From Acanthochromis polyacanthus (Eukaryota; Chordata; Actinopteri; Pomacentridae), in NCBI RefSeq assembly GCF_021347895.1, contig NC_067124.1, positions 20,946,521-21,010,520 on the forward strand: DNA of 64,000 nucleotides, given 5' to 3'. The notes beneath the pieces are model-generated. The model did not search any database. It was not told the DNA's origin and worked only from the letters and a program-made list of their open reading frames with translations. The position numbers and the translations under genes were made by a program. This document shows positions 33,601 through 46,717 of this stretch, one piece after another (the stretch's first letter is position 1; every line of letters begins with the position of its first letter).

Positions 33601-36600
33601 CTTTCCTATTGTGAGGCTCTCAAAGGTTTCTACCCAGCTATGCATGACAAAATAGAAAATCTCTTTGCAAGACATCTTATGAAAAAAACAACACCCTAGT
33701 TTATTTTTGCTTTGTTTCAAGAGATCGTTGCTTTGGTTTTTGAATCCAAAACCTTTCTGGCCTCAGATCAGATCAGAACATTCTCTCCTGTGTCTTCTCT
33801 GTCTCCTTCCTAAATTCTCACTCACAATAAAAAAACAAAGTAAAAAGCGAGCGGACCGCCCACGCTCCTTTCTCTGATCATTTTCCACAGCAGTGTTTCC
33901 TCTTCTTCTAAGTTTGGTTCTTTAAATCCCCTACTTAGTCTCCATGCCAGTAGCTCAGACCTAAATAGACTACCCATATGATGCAGCACAGCAGCCTCAT
34001 AAAAGAGGAACTCACTGTGTGCATGTCGGTCGCACACGCAACCTGGCAGCTGGGTCATTTGGAGTTAAACCTAAGGGCAGCCTGCGTCAAGTGGGATTGT
34101 TGGTGAGGAGGGGTCAAGGTTTCCATGTATGAGGTTTTGATGAATCAATACCTGGGGGATTTGGAAAAGTTGAGCTAAATATGTGAGCCAAGTACATGAC
34201 CGATACGAGCTGCCAAGCAGTGGACTGACTAGCTGTGCAATTTTTCTCTCTAATATGATTCAATTTATGACGGTTTCATTTGTAATTCAGATCAGCAGGA
34301 AGGAACAGCAGGTGGTAAGGCCATACAAACAGCCAATGATGGCTCGTAGATGACAAGAAAGTGAACTAAGTAGAGGTCTAAGGCCACATGACACCTCTTG
34401 TGGCATCCCCACAAATACTAAACAGACGAAGAAAGTGGATCCTGTTTGTCGATGGCCCTCTGTTGCTTTACAGCTTCTTAAGTTTGATATTCTATCAGCC
34501 TACTAAAAGACAGCACAGCGAGCCAGGCTGTCTGGGATCACAGTGCTTATTATGCTCCAGGTGGGTGTAATAGGTGACTATGGCAACATGTTGGCAGGTC
34601 TGGGAACATTTTGCCACAGAAGTGCTATAAAGCAGATGCTGTGGTGTGATTCAGTCTGTGTAGCAACTAACACATGAAATTTCCATCCTTCCAAGCTATG
34701 CTGAGAAGAGGCATTCAGCAGTGCGTTACAAGCTGTTCTTCAGTTTTAGATGATCTAATTAAACACATACACAAATGATCCAGTTAAAAGGGGAAGTGTC
34801 CTCCTCTGCTGCTCTTTCTTCTTTTACTTTTGACAAGGCAAAAACTGATATTTAAAACAGCTTAACCTAAACCAACTCTTCAGCGGGAAACCATGCATGA
34901 GCAATGCGCATGCAAGCCTTCTGCACCGCATGCTTTTGTTTGTGTATTTGAAATGCACATGGGGGTTCACTTTATCTTCCATCACAGCTGCACTTTCTTA
35001 AACCCAAAGGAGCCTTCCCTCAGGGCAGCTAGATGCCCAGAGGTTGGCCTTCATGAAAGAGAGCAGCTGAGGCTGCCACTCTCCACTGAGCCATCCACAG
35101 CTTGACTCAGTCCCTCAGAGGGGCAGTTTGTGATTTCGTTACCTCAATAAAAAACGTTACAAGCTTGCCTTTACCCAGATGCAGTCAACCAGGCTGTTTA
35201 TGCATGAGGTTAGAGGACTCAGACTTGACCTGCTTTCATTCACGCACAGATTTTTTACAAGGATGCTAACACAGGTGCAGTCTTGTGCTGCTTCCCTTTA
35301 TTATGGCCTCTACTCTGGGTAAAATTAGTGTCTGTGAAAATCCGCCCAACCTTTGGTGCCTTATCGTCCCAAGCTGTCAGTCAGTATTACAGGCTGTCAA
35401 CGGTTTCACTTACAGTTAGCGTTCCAGTGGATGACTGGTAATCTGAGAATATAACCAGGAGACAGACAGAGTGGGAAGAGACTACGGATTCTATCATAAA
35501 ACGTGCATGGAACATTGTGACATCTGACTTTTTATCTTAACCATAGTTCCACCCTCTGGTGGCTTGAGAATTATACCACATATCTAATTGACTACTATAA
35601 AAAATGCATAGTAGTAGACACATAGTAAAACAATGGGTGGCAGCAAAAGTTTCAAGGCTTGAGCAATCACCGAGTTCAAATAGAGTTCATATCCTAAGTT
35701 TAGTATATTAATGTAGCATGGTGCTTTATTTTCACTTCAGGGCATTTCCAGATCAAGAAGTATTGTTTTTACAACTGTGTAACATATATGGGGTGGCTGA
35801 CATCATATGAATTATATTTATTTGTTGCTCTTTTCCTGCTGGCATTTATGGGTCTGCATTTTTTTCTCAAAGGTCATGTGCTTAACTGTAACTTAATCAT
35901 AGCAATAAATGAACAGCATATTTTATATCCTAGAAGTAGAGCGTCAGGGCTTATAGCCAAACCCTTAAGGTCACTGTGGCAGATGAGTAACACAGTGAAT
36001 TGGGGCACTGTAGTTCTAATTTATGAAGCTGAATCACAGCTTAGAGTACTTAGAGTCCAGACGTATGCACCTAACAGGCCACACAGACTAACTTCTTCCT
36101 TTTCACTTGAAGAGCTGCAAATAAAGTACAAATATGAATAATATCGCTATTACAGACTTCAGTTCTTCTTATTTCAGTATATGAAGTCATACATCTGCAA
36201 TGTTTGATGGTTCTACCCATAAAAAAAGACGGTAGATCATATAACTAAGGCTGGAGCTCCATTTTCTCTGTGTTTAACATTACACAACACTGTTCAAAAG
36301 ACAAAGCCCTCCTTGGAGTGAATAAAATTGAATCGTTGGTTCATTAAGTGAAGTCAGATGCCTACTGCACAGTTCCACATCAGTCTGAAGTGCAGCCAAG
36401 AAGTAGTAGTGTAAGCTGATATAAAACTCTTTGTTCCTGATGGAAATACGGAACAAACTGTGCTATGAAATAAAAACTTTACAAAACAAAAACAATAAAT
36501 CCCACGTAATACAATGATTAAATACAAAAAAAAAAAAATGATTCAGCTGCTTTTAACAAACACCAAAAGAAGGCATTGAGGAAGTGGAGGGCAACAGAGG

Positions 36601-39440
36601 AATGCTTTTGGAACACCACAATGAGTCAGTTTGGTAAAAAGAAAACACCCTGCCAGTACCACTTTTGCAGAGGCAGAAAAATGTCAGCATGGCCTGCATT
36701 TCTTCTTGGCACATTTAAAGCATCCACTTGAAAAACATTTGCGACATGAGCACCTGAAAGCACTGGATTTTATATTTGCCGTGTCGACCGACGAGACTCC
36801 CACACATTGGCAGCGGTCCTGTGCTGCTATTGTACATCCGTGTGGATCCATTTTGCCTTGTGGCTGAAAAGGTCACAGTAGTTGTGGCGCTTTGCTCGAC
36901 AAGGCACTCTGTGTTTCTGCTCCACTGTCTGGATGCAAGATGCTTCTCGTTGCCCCACGGCTATAGGAGTGGTGAAGCGTAGGCCTTCACGGGCTGCTGG
37001 CAAGAGCTGCATTTTTCCAACTCAACATGAAATGGGAAGGTCAGACTGAAAGCCTCGACGTGCACTCATTCACGATTGTGTCAGCTTCAGTTAAGCCAGG
37101 TTTTGGTTCAAGAAGGCATTTAAAAAACATACCATTGAGTAAAACAACATACACAGGAAGAAATTTCGCTCTGCTGCAATTCTCGATTTATTTATTTTTT
37201 GCTCACACGTGAGTTTTCACTTCAGGCCTCCTGCAAAATCCCTGTTTCAACAAATGACATAATGCAATGTCACATATGGCAACAGGTACATACATAGAGG
37301 ATAACACTAGACTGGCCTTTCTTTATACACACTGCAAAACAGCGCTCAAATGGTGGCAATTAGCAGTCAACTGAGAACACATGCGATTATGCAAGTTCGT
37401 CAGGCTTCACGGATAACATTAAGCATAGCACTTGTTTGTTTAGAGAGAAAATATTTTACATGTATTTCTGAAGGCCTTCTGTAGCTCATGTAACAGCTTC
37501 ATTCAGACAGCATTAATTTCCTTTTTGTAAGAAGGTGTTTTAGCAAATTATTTCAGAGACGAAGCATTGTTGTGGATTTTTATTTTTCAATGTCATTTTT
37601 TGATGCTGTGGGTACAACCAAAGTTTCCTTCATTTCTTCTGTGCTGATGTGGCAGATAATAGCTCAGAATCAGAGCAGATGAATCTAAAATCATCTACAC
37701 AGCTAAACTAGCATTTTCTTTTACATTTTAAATTTTGATGAATCAACCAACATCAAACTTGCAGAAAACTTTTGGGAAAATCCAAAAAGTTGCTCTTTCT
37801 GCAAAGTGTGAACATTAAAGCATTAAAGTTCGAGTTCATTTTCCATTTTCATTAGTACTCTCTGCTGTTGTTCCATTTACTTTGGCTACGTGAATGTTGC
37901 ATGTGGCTGCCCAGTGAGAACAGACTGTGACCTGAACACATAACTGATGTTTGTGTCAGTAGTGTAAACCTCTCAGCAGCCTTTCCAATTCCAAAATAAA
38001 GTAGGCATATATGCCTCAAACTCACATATTCTATTGAAAATGTCTGTTACACAGATTTAACTCAGATTTGTCCCCTTCTGCTCCACAGATTTTATATATA
38101 TCTGCTACATCTGTTCACGAGAGGACAGATTTGTGCTGCACACGTGCTTCTTTTAAGTCATGTCCTCCTTAAATATACAATAACACACAGTCATAATGAA
38201 GGACTTTCCAACAACCACAGTGTTAGACTGTTTCCTGCTGACCAGCTCTACCGGTGCAGTAAAGCTCCTGTCTTAAAGGCATGTCAAGACATCTCAACAG
38301 TAGCTGGCGGAGAAATGGAAAATTTGACTTATTCGCACTTCTGCCCAGATGTTTGCAGTCAGTTTAAAGATTAAATCCAGTGACCAGCTGGTCACAAGCC
38401 CACCTCTGTAACTCCGAGGCCAAGGCACAACTTGCAAACTGCAGCCACCGAGACATTAGTTTCAGCTGACTGGATTTGTGCTACGTTTTACACAGTGCTC
38501 CCTAAACGCCACATTAGAACTGACTGTCCTCCCATAGCTGGCCCTATAATGTTGTACAAATTGATTTTTAAGTCATCTTAAGCAACAGCTACCTGCACTT
38601 TGAGTGAATTGCAAATTGTAGTATAAAAACGCAAATGCCTCCGTGACTGACAACATAGCAACTGACTGTGGACAGATACCGATGCTAAGTAAACAAAACC
38701 TAATGATCAACAAAGAATCCATTCAGTCAGCAAAGAGCACAAAATCTGGTATAAATAATCTGTTCAGAAAAGGCAGCCCTGTTTAGCTCCTATTAAAAGT
38801 AATGACTGTATGAATTGCTAGATAAATATGCAAAACTCTTGTTTTGATTATTAAGCATTTTGTCAAATGGCTGATATTCAAATTGTTCATGTTTGTACAG
38901 TATGGGGTTTATTTGTTTTCCCTCAGTAACTGCTGTGCTGTCATTCCTGTTGACTTCATATGACGTTGTGTTGGCTGCTGATGAGAGAAATTACTAACGA
39001 GGCACTATCTGTGGTTTATTATGGCAAATGTGAAGCAGTGACTCGAATTAATGTCACATGGCTGAGTGTTTTGGCAAAGCATTTCCAGTGTCTATGTACT
39101 GTATGGCTGAAAAGGCAGATATTCTTCAAAATGACTCAAGATACTGATGAGCCTGAACTCACTTCTTTCTTCATTCTTTAAGTGAGTTAGGTTCAAAAGT
39201 ACTGTAATTTTGGCTATTGTTGTATATCAAGTTGCTTTTACCTTGCTAACCTGTACACACCGTGTGTTTATGCAAGAAGACATATGAGTAATATAAGCCA
39301 TCAGAGTCATGGCTATATATTTCTGCCTTGAAACTGCAGTGTGCCGATGACAGTCTCAAAAACACTGATTCAGACAGCCAGGGTTTCTTATGTAACAAAC
39401 CCAATGAACCAATCCTGTCAGCCTGCTGGGTGGAGCTTCC
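30603..39440. other. 8.8-kb intergenic (or intronic) stretch, no gene recognised
   Basis: Six-frame reading gives no conserved protein segment. The longest frames (for example 32230-32583 and 35788-36141) have no recognisable domain and no plausible splice partners. Only simple tracts were seen: AAAT units near 31726-31741 and poly-A near 36525. I see no transposon ends. Confidence 0.4.
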
Positions 39441-39454
39441 TGTATCATTAGCTC

Positions 39455-40340
39455 CAGTGGTGGCTGGTGATGAAATTTGTTGGGTGGGCTAACAAATGCA
39501 TAATACCGAATAAATGGTTAACACAGCTGCAAAAGCAACATCACCTATGATACAAACAGTTACATCAATTACAGGTACACTATACTTTTTTAGTGCTCTA
39601 CATCAACACTCTCTCTCACTCACAAACGTACACACACACACACACACCACTACAAAACGTGTTCCAACTGCAACGACTGCCCACAGATAGCCTGCTGCAA
39701 CTGTCTTATTACAACTGTTTGGCGACATGTAGTGCAAAACACACCTTCAGTACAACAGATGACCTCAGCAAAAACAAGGTGTCACAGTCCTTTAACAGGT
39801 GAACATGGGCCTACCTTATTTGAAAAGAAGCTCACATCGACGGCCAATGTGATCCCAGTCTCTTAACTTCCAGCTTTTCCTCCAAAGACATTGAGGAAAA
39901 TGGACATGAAAGCAAATAATCCACCTCATTCATGCTAACGCCCGCCATAGCTTAACCGTTTCTCCCTCCTTCCCAACTCTGGCACAAATAGCAGCACTGC
40001 TGTGTCAACTCGCTGCTATTGGTCAAAGTCGAGGCCTGTGGGCTGACTGAACTTAGCTCAAATGATCAGTAAATCACGGGGGCGGGACATGACACCTGTC
40101 AATCACTTACAAGAACGAAATGAATGATAGCAGACTGTATCTGTTGGGGCTGTAAAAAATAAGCCCATTTAGAAATATTCTATGTTTTTCTTTTGACTGA
40201 TTGGTGCTGTTGCTACCTTTGTTTTCACCTAAACTTAAAACAATCTGTTGTAAGTTATTTAAAAAATCATTTTCTCATCTTTTTTTGTGTTGACCTGGGA
40301 GGGCTTAGCCCTGTTAGCCCATTTATACCAGCCGTCCCTG
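39455..40340. mobile_element. 886-bp non-autonomous hAT element
   Basis: The left end CAGTGGTGGCTGGTG and the inverse of the right end CAGGGACGGCTGGTA form imperfect inverted repeats, and both are followed by GGGCTAACA. The flanks ATTAGCTC (39447-39454) and ATTAGGTC (40341-40348) form an 8-bp target duplication with one mismatch, as expected for hAT. The interior has a short CA run and a GC-richer block (about 39940-40090) that may be the ancestral promoter region. No transposase frame. Confidence 0.8.
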
Positions 40341-40348
40341 ATTAGGTC

Positions 40349-41415
40349 TGTTCTTTTTCAGAATCGTTTTCTATTTTGAACATGTATGACTGATTTACTC
40401 CATTGTCGCAACTCCTTATTATGTAATGTAAAGCTGTTTTAAAGTGTTTAAGCAGAGTTGTAGGTGAGGTGGTGTGCTCGAGCTGCAGCAATCATTGATC
40501 CGCACGTTCAAAAAGAGTGCAGAGTTACTTCTGAGCCATTTCAATGTTGGAAGGAATTAGTTTGGGAGAAAAAAAGTTTTAAATGTGTCATTTGGATACT
40601 TAAACAAGGTATTTTTTGTGATTTCCATAATGACCAGAGATGGACTGCAACATGGCTGTTGGATTCAGAGATACCAAAGTCTGTGTCAGTTATTAGCCGT
40701 GACTCTTCACAAACAACAGCTGAGAGGAGTTTCTGAGTATCAGACATGTTACCAAATAAGATCATAAGACTTGCAATTGTTTTTCAGTGTTAAAGCCCCA
40801 AGAGGAGAAAGCTCAGGACTAACATCTAATGAGTGAAGTCTGTTGGGAAATCATTGTACTTTTCCCGTGTGTCACACTGTTGCAAATAAACACATCAACA
40901 ACAGCCAAATGCTGCAGGACTGAAATATATTTTTAGATTTCAGAGCCTTACATGGATGAGAAATCTTGTTAACACATTTAAGGGAAGATATTATTTTAAT
41001 CAATATTTTAGAATTGAATGTGTTTTTGCAAACGTGTTGTCGTCTTTAAACCAGTCCTTCTGTTCATGGAGAATTTATCTTAGTCTTTATTAAGCTATTA
41101 GTTATATAATAGGACATAGACATTCAGTGCATTACTGCTATTGATAAGCAGGAGAAGGATCCATGCCTAATGTTGTCTGGCTTGATGTCATGTAATGTGA
41201 AGTAGCAAAAATTCTCATGTGTAAACATATCATCTAATCCACATAATGAAACTTTGTTATTCACTGGTAAAGCTTCTAAAACTAGAAATGCACTCAGAGC
41301 GTGCAGTACTCCACAAAGGCTGCTCAGTCATTGTATCATTTCCGACAGCTGAAATCTTTAAAAAAAAAAATAAAAAAATTGTGAATCCAGACTATATGCC
41401 ACAAAACTGCCAAAA
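40349..41415. other. Intergenic stretch
   Basis: No supported gene. Open frames around 40464-40767 overlap in several frames and look like no known family. Confidence 0.4.
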
Positions 41416-41434
41416 TCTAATCAATAGCTCCTTG

Positions 41435-41497
41435 TGTCCTTTCTGACCTTCCCTGAAAATATCATCCAAATCCATTCATCCGTTTTGAGTAATGTTG

Positions 41498-41532
<35 letters not shown>

Positions 41533-41592
41533 AGCAATGCCGATAGTCATATAACTCTGCAGAGGCTCCGCCTCCTTGGTGGCGTAGTAGCT
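41435..41592 (+). repeat. Dispersed teleost repeat with (ACAG)n tract
   Basis: GACCTTCCCTGAAAATATCA, CATCCAAATCCATTCATCCG and TTTTGAGTAATGTTGC are followed by (ACAG)8 at 41501-41533, then CTCCGCCTCCTTGGTGGCG. This arrangement is a common interspersed repeat in teleosts. Its class (SINE or LINE tail) is not clear from this copy. Confidence 0.6.
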
Positions 41593-43095
41593 GAATATCC
41601 ACACATTCTGTATATCAGCATATTAACCAGTGTACAGTGGATCAAAAGATAACATTTTCCAGAAATGTGCTTTTAAAGATGTCCAAATTCTTCTGACATG
41701 ACGAAATAGAACAACCAAATGCCAAGAACTGTTGTTCAAATATGAATGACTGCTTAAAATTTATCATCAAAAAGAATGTTTGGAAGCAGAGATGAAGATC
41801 ATAGTAGTATGAACTAGGGCATGCATGGTTTGTAATATTTACATGTTCACACTGTCAATGGTCACGAAAACCAAACAAGTCCTTTAACCCGATTAACAAC
41901 ACTAATGGAAACTATCTTTAATTGACAGCAGGCAAAAATGTTTAAGAGATGCACACTCAGCTTGGTGATCAGTTAGTTTTCCTGGATTTGCTCCCATTCA
42001 GTGCGTTGTTCCAGAAACCCATCTGGGTTTGATTCTCTCTCACACTGTGTTACTCAACTAAAGGATAATTGCTTCTGAGAGACCTGTACCATTCACGCAA
42101 AGTACATGCGAACAACAAGAAAGTGTTCATTTGGATCAGATGTGCTGCAATCACAAAATCTATTTATAAATTGCAGTTATGAGATGTGATAAATAGTTTT
42201 GAAGCTAATTAACACCTAATTTGGCAGCCAATATTGGAGCACTAGAGGATCAGTGTGTTTGTTTTTTCCCCCATTAAAACAACCTAATCTTTAGCCCTGT
42301 TTAGATATTTGAATAGATCTTTGCTTGGTTTAGAAAAATTATTTCAGAGCATAAAAAGTAGCTGATATCCATGACAAATTTACACACCAATGTCTGTGTT
42401 GGTTGTATTACACAATTGTCTGTTATTTGTGAACTGAACTAGGTAAAGGAAAAGATTCAGCTGCTTTTCTTTTGTTATGGCATTTCAGGTTGGATAGAAA
42501 CCTTCTAGAAAAGGCAAAAGTATATTTGTGTGGATGCAAAAGCTTAACTTTTTCCACATGAGTTTGCCGAACTGACTTCATGTTAATTAAATGCCCTTCT
42601 TGAATTTCTGTCGAACTACTGAATGTCAGACTGAATTCATTCAACCTTTGTGTTAAAATGGCTGAATGAGGGAAAATAATTGAGGAAAAGATGTAAAGGA
42701 AATAAAGGAGGATTTAGAGCCACTGCTTGAGAATTAAATAAACTTTGTTTCACAAAAGACATTCAAATTTGAACTCATCAAGGCACATTAATGAAGGCTT
42801 TGTTCTATTTAAGTTCTAGCTAGCCAGGGCAGTTTAAGAATGAGCAAGAATGCACAAAATGTTATTTAGTAATGTGTTTTCCCTAATGTGACATCTCAAA
42901 ACAATCTACTAAACTTAAAACAGCATTTGGTCAAAAAACAGCATTGTGCATGGACCGATTTAAAAAATATATACGGTACACAATAGAGATGAGTGCATCA
43001 CATGTGCAATATCACTTAAATGTGAAATGATTCAAAATTATATGAACTTACAGTAGCTGAGTCATTTTGTAGATGAACAGCAGGGTGTTTTGTAA
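41593..43095. other. Intergenic stretch
   Basis: No gene or repeat recognised. Confidence 0.4.
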
Positions 43096-43099
43096 CGGT

Positions 43100-43494
43100 A
43101 AATATTAAAAATACAGATCTCACAAGAGGAACTCAACACAACAAAAGTCAGTACACTTTTCATTATTTTTTCAATACTTCTTATATCAGCTATATTTTTG
43201 ATGATGACTCAACTATCCTTAGAATGGAGGGTATCAGTATTGCACACATCTTTTTCAGCTGCTCTTTGTTAGAGGTTTTGTGTTTCTACTGGATTCAGGT
43301 CAGGTGACATACTTGGCCAGGTGATAATTTTCACTCTTGCGTTGATTTGGCACTATACTTTCAACCATTAGCATGTTTTGCTCAGCTTCTGAAGACTGGA
43401 ACTATTCTTGTAAGCCAGTATTTTGGTATATTCAAAGGCATTCATGGTGCTATCAATAAATGTCTTCTCTCCAACATCTTTTGTGCATCTCCAT
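43100..43494 (-). mobile_element. Tc1/mariner relic, C-terminal part (interrupted by the hAT)
   Basis: The minus strand reads like the 3' half of a fish Tc1/mariner transposase gene: the segment about 43290-43320 gives the SPDLNPV motif, which precedes the last catalytic residue, and 43435-43475 gives the block usually upstream (CATTCATGGTGC, CAATAAATGTC on the plus strand). Many stops. The relic ends abruptly at the hAT insertion point (43487-43494) and seems to resume after 50946. Confidence 0.65.
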
Positions 43495-43777
43495 CAGTGG
43501 CGGATCTTCCGTGGGGGCAGTGCCTCCCCCACCCTCCCACCCCCCGTAATCTGATTGGCCACCCCATGTGCTCCTTCAAAATTTATTTGGCAATTTACAT
43601 TACTGAGCTAAAAAATGCCACAGAATAATAGTTCATTGCACATGTAAAAATATAGTAATTTTTAAAACTGTTCAAATTCTTATATGTTGTTAAAAAAAAA
43701 AAAGCAAAAAACTAAAACGAAAAAAATGTCATAGTAATATGTCAATCATAAAAGCCTGGAGTATAGCAGGTTGTCCA

Positions 43778-43937
43778 AAAAACGTCATAGTTTAGCCTTT
43801 AGTCCACAAAACGTTGTTCTGTCTCGGCTGTCTGAAGTAGGTGAGGAGCATCACAAAAACAGTCCAAATGCTGGTTTCCAGAGGGTTAGAAAGGTATTTA
43901 TTTGAAACAGTGAGTTTACAACAACACAACATGTGAA
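43778..43937 (+). repeat. Direct repeat, left copy
   Basis: AACGTCATAGT, TCGGCTGTCTG, CACAAAAACAG, TATTTATTTGAAA and ACAACACAACATGTGA occur in this order here and again at 49669-49813. Identity is roughly 70-75% by eye. A shorter related motif (CATAGTATAGCCTTTGGTTC) lies at 44474-44493. Confidence 0.7.
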
Positions 43938-44153
43938 GGGGTTAAAAGCAAAAGGGTGTTAGTAAAATAAAAATAAATAAACAGAACTAAAAGTGAACTT
44001 CACATTGACATTGATTCCAACCAGGAACAAAGTAAAAGGTCATCAATACAAAAAAAACTTCTTCCTGGTCACCTCTTAAAACCCAAGAACACACCGCAGT
44101 AGCGCCCTAAACTAAAACGACCAATGGGTTCACTGTCTTTCTTTCTGAGCAAT

Positions 44154-44453
44154 TCAAAAGTCCCTCTCTATCTCCTCACACATCCACCATCCACTGGAAC
44201 ACATCTCCAAAGCTCTGCTGAAGCTCAGCTTCCCATCAGAAGAAGTACCACCTGATGAAGGAGCCTTGTGAGAGGCAGCTGGCATCGTGATTTGACTGTA
44301 CTTTGGTCTGTTCCAATCCAGCTTCAGCTCCAGAGACGGCAGATGGGACGAGTCAACGGAGGCCGGGTGGACGAAGGCATGCAGCTGAGAACAATCCAGA
44401 AAACAACAGAGGAGGAGTGCAGCAGCCCAGGGCCAGAACAAACAGAGTAGCAT
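44154..44453 (-). CDS. 99-codon open frame with signal-peptide-like start, unknown
   Basis: Lies inside the 7.45-kb element. The frame opens MLLCLFWPWAAALLLCCFLD, a strongly hydrophobic start, and has a plausible signal cleavage near residues 22-26. It continues as a Ser/Pro-rich segment with three cysteines or fewer and ends EIERDF. Composition is more gene-like (GC-richer, few A/T runs) than the surroundings. I do not recognise the family. It could be a captured host exon or chance; no promoter or splice sites were established. Confidence 0.2.
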   Translation of the reverse strand: MLLCLFWPWAAALLLCCFLDCSQLHAFVHPASVDSSHLPSLELKLDWNRPKYSQITMPAASHKAPSSGGTSSDGKLSFSRALEMCSSGWWMCEEIERDF

Positions 44454-44949
44454 AGTATGTCTCTATGAAAACATCATAGTATAGCCTTTGGTTCAAACAA
44501 TGCCATTATATACATTGTATATTGTACAAATAACAAGTCAAAGGACAGAGACATACATTGTAGAATTGTAGTAATTGTGGGCTGACTGACTTACTGATGA
44601 TCAGTATTTTATTTTTTACTGATTTATCAATTTAAAAATGGCGCTACTTTGGCTCTGAACCTTTATCTAGCTGTGGTCGCTCTGTCTTCTGGAGTGATTT
44701 GATTGGTTATACATCACAAATAAAACTCCTTTAACTTAACATCTGTAAACAAAACAAAAATGTATCAACAAAGTTTTCCGTTTAAGTTTAACTCCAAGAC
44801 TTTAAATACTTTCATTTACTGCAAATGAATATCTACTCCAAATGTCTCACTAATAATCATTATCAGCCTTAAAAACCCACAAAACACCCCTCTATGCTCG
44901 ACCACACTTAGTACAGTCCAGTTCCCCCTTCTATAAATCTGCTTGGAAT

Positions 44950-45500
44950 CGTCCACTTCCTGTTTGTCAAAGTGGCCTTCTACCTGGACAGGTTTTGTTG
45001 GAGCTCCTGCAACAAACATTTTGGGTAACTGCACTTTAATATGGATGGATGACACTGAATTAGAGTCTGTTTTAATGAGACTGAGTTCAGATGTGTAGCT
45101 CTGTCATTAAATAGGAAATTATTTCTCAGAATTCACATAGAAAAGCCTGAAATGTTTGCTAGGTTAACGTCCCACATGTTCTGTGGCTCGGCTAAAGCTA
45201 ACTCTCTCCAACTTCTGGATCTCTTGAGTTGCTTGTTGTTCAAATATCTTGCTTGAGGTGCTGAAGCTCAGAAAGTCTGAGATGTTCATTGTAAAGTCTT
45301 ATCTGAACTGTCCTCTTTTGTTTGAACTTTCCCTAAACTTAGGAGTTAATGACAGAGCAGCACATCCAGACTCAGTCTCATTTATGTAGAGATTAAACTT
45401 CAGTGTCATTCATTGATGTTAAAGTGCAGTTTTTTCTGATGTTTGTTGCACATGCTTCCGACCAAACCAGTCCGGGTAGAAGACGATGTGAAGAGAAGCT
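44950..45500. repeat. Foldback: 150-bp diverged inverted repeat
   Basis: The minus strand of about 44960-45110 and the plus strand of about 45343-45485 share, in order, GACAGAGC / GCTCTGTC, CTCAGTCTCATT, TTCAGTGTCAT, TTAAAGTGCAGTT, ATGTTTGTTGCA and AAACC.GTCC.GGTAGAAG. The arms face each other across about 230 bp. The minus-strand open frame at 44816-45055 falls within one arm and is not supported as a gene. Confidence 0.7.
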
Positions 45501-45929
45501 CCAGAGGATGAATATCACACATTTACATTGGAAATAAATGTCCTTTAATTAGACATTATCATGCAAAAGTTTGATTTCCGTTTAATGATGTTCAAATCTT
45601 TGAGTGTTTTGTTGATGTTGGTTTCTAAATGTTTTTTGACACTCGGCCCCAAAGATTAAAACTTTTTTCAGCTCACAAGCTGCAACAATTCACACATTAT
45701 CAACTATCTTTCTGACTAAACTAAGATAAAAAGTGAAAAACTGCCTGATTCCTGCATCATGAATGTAAATCTTTTTGGTTTTTATGTCAGTAAACTGAAT
45801 ATATTTGGGTTTGACATTTTATAGACCAAAACAAGAAATGAATTACTGGAGAAAATAATCAACAGATTAATGGACAAAGAAAATGTGTTTTCAAACATGT
45901 ATGGCTGAATTACTCCAACATTACAAGAT

Positions 45930-46000
45930 ACATACAATTTAAATTCAATTTCATTTATAGAACGCCGGTTACAGGTCAAATTGTGTCGAGATGCTTTCTT
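45930..46000 (+). repeat. Short teleost dispersed-repeat remnant
   Basis: AAATTCAATTTCATTTATAG followed by ACGCCGGTTACAGGTCAAAT and GTGTCGAGATGCTTT matches the common fish motif TTTATTTATATAGCGCC...CAAATTGTCTCAAGGCGCTTT. A second, weaker instance of the class begins at about 48440 (TTTATTTGTTTAGCACCTTTC). Confidence 0.55.
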
Positions 46001-46549
46001 TTTTATATTTTTTGTCACATTTAAAATACGACAATGTAAGAAATTTAAACCTCTTAACTAATCCAATTTATTAATTGGTTTTTAAGAGACTAATCGACAA
46101 TTAAAATAACTTTCTCCACTAAAACTAATAAACATGAGGTCAAATAGAAGGAACAGTTTTAAATCCTGCAGTCCCACGACGACAAGAACAAAGTTTCTCA
46201 ACAAAAACTAAATCTGCTGGTGGATTCCATTAAAGTCCTAATAAATGATAATAAAGTGTGATACTAAAGGTTTGTGGTGCTAAAAATCTCAAAGTAAAGA
46301 TATCAAGTTGAACATTCGGATGGAGGCTGACAAAAGTTGACCTCCCTTCATTTCTCTGGAGCCGACTCCGTGGATTTTAGGGATGCTGGTTAAAGACCTG
46401 CTCTTCTAGTCGTCTTCCTTCTAGTCGTTGTTAAAAGTCACTCCATTCTCGCTGACTTCAACACCTCTTCATGACAAGTTCTTCTGCCTCGTGGAAACTC
46501 AAGAAACTTGAGAAACCTGTCGAGACTCGGATTTTCGAAAAATTCATCA

Positions 46550-46594
46550 GGTGGGGGAAGGTGTGGTGGGTGGTGGGGGAGTAGAGGGGGGAGG
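46550..46594 (+). repeat. G-rich tract, possible quadruplex
   Basis: Runs of 5, 3, 5 and 6 guanines within about 40 bases (GTGGGGGAAGG ... GAGGGGGGAGG), unusual in this AT-rich window. Confidence 0.6.
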
Positions 46595-46717
46595 CCGCTA
46601 CCCACCTCCCCTCCCACTCTTTGCTCTGACTCCACCCTGACTATGCCTTGGCTCCACCCATGTCGTCACTTGGAAACTACGATGTCAAAGGGACGACGAA
46701 ATTATACTTTATTATCT

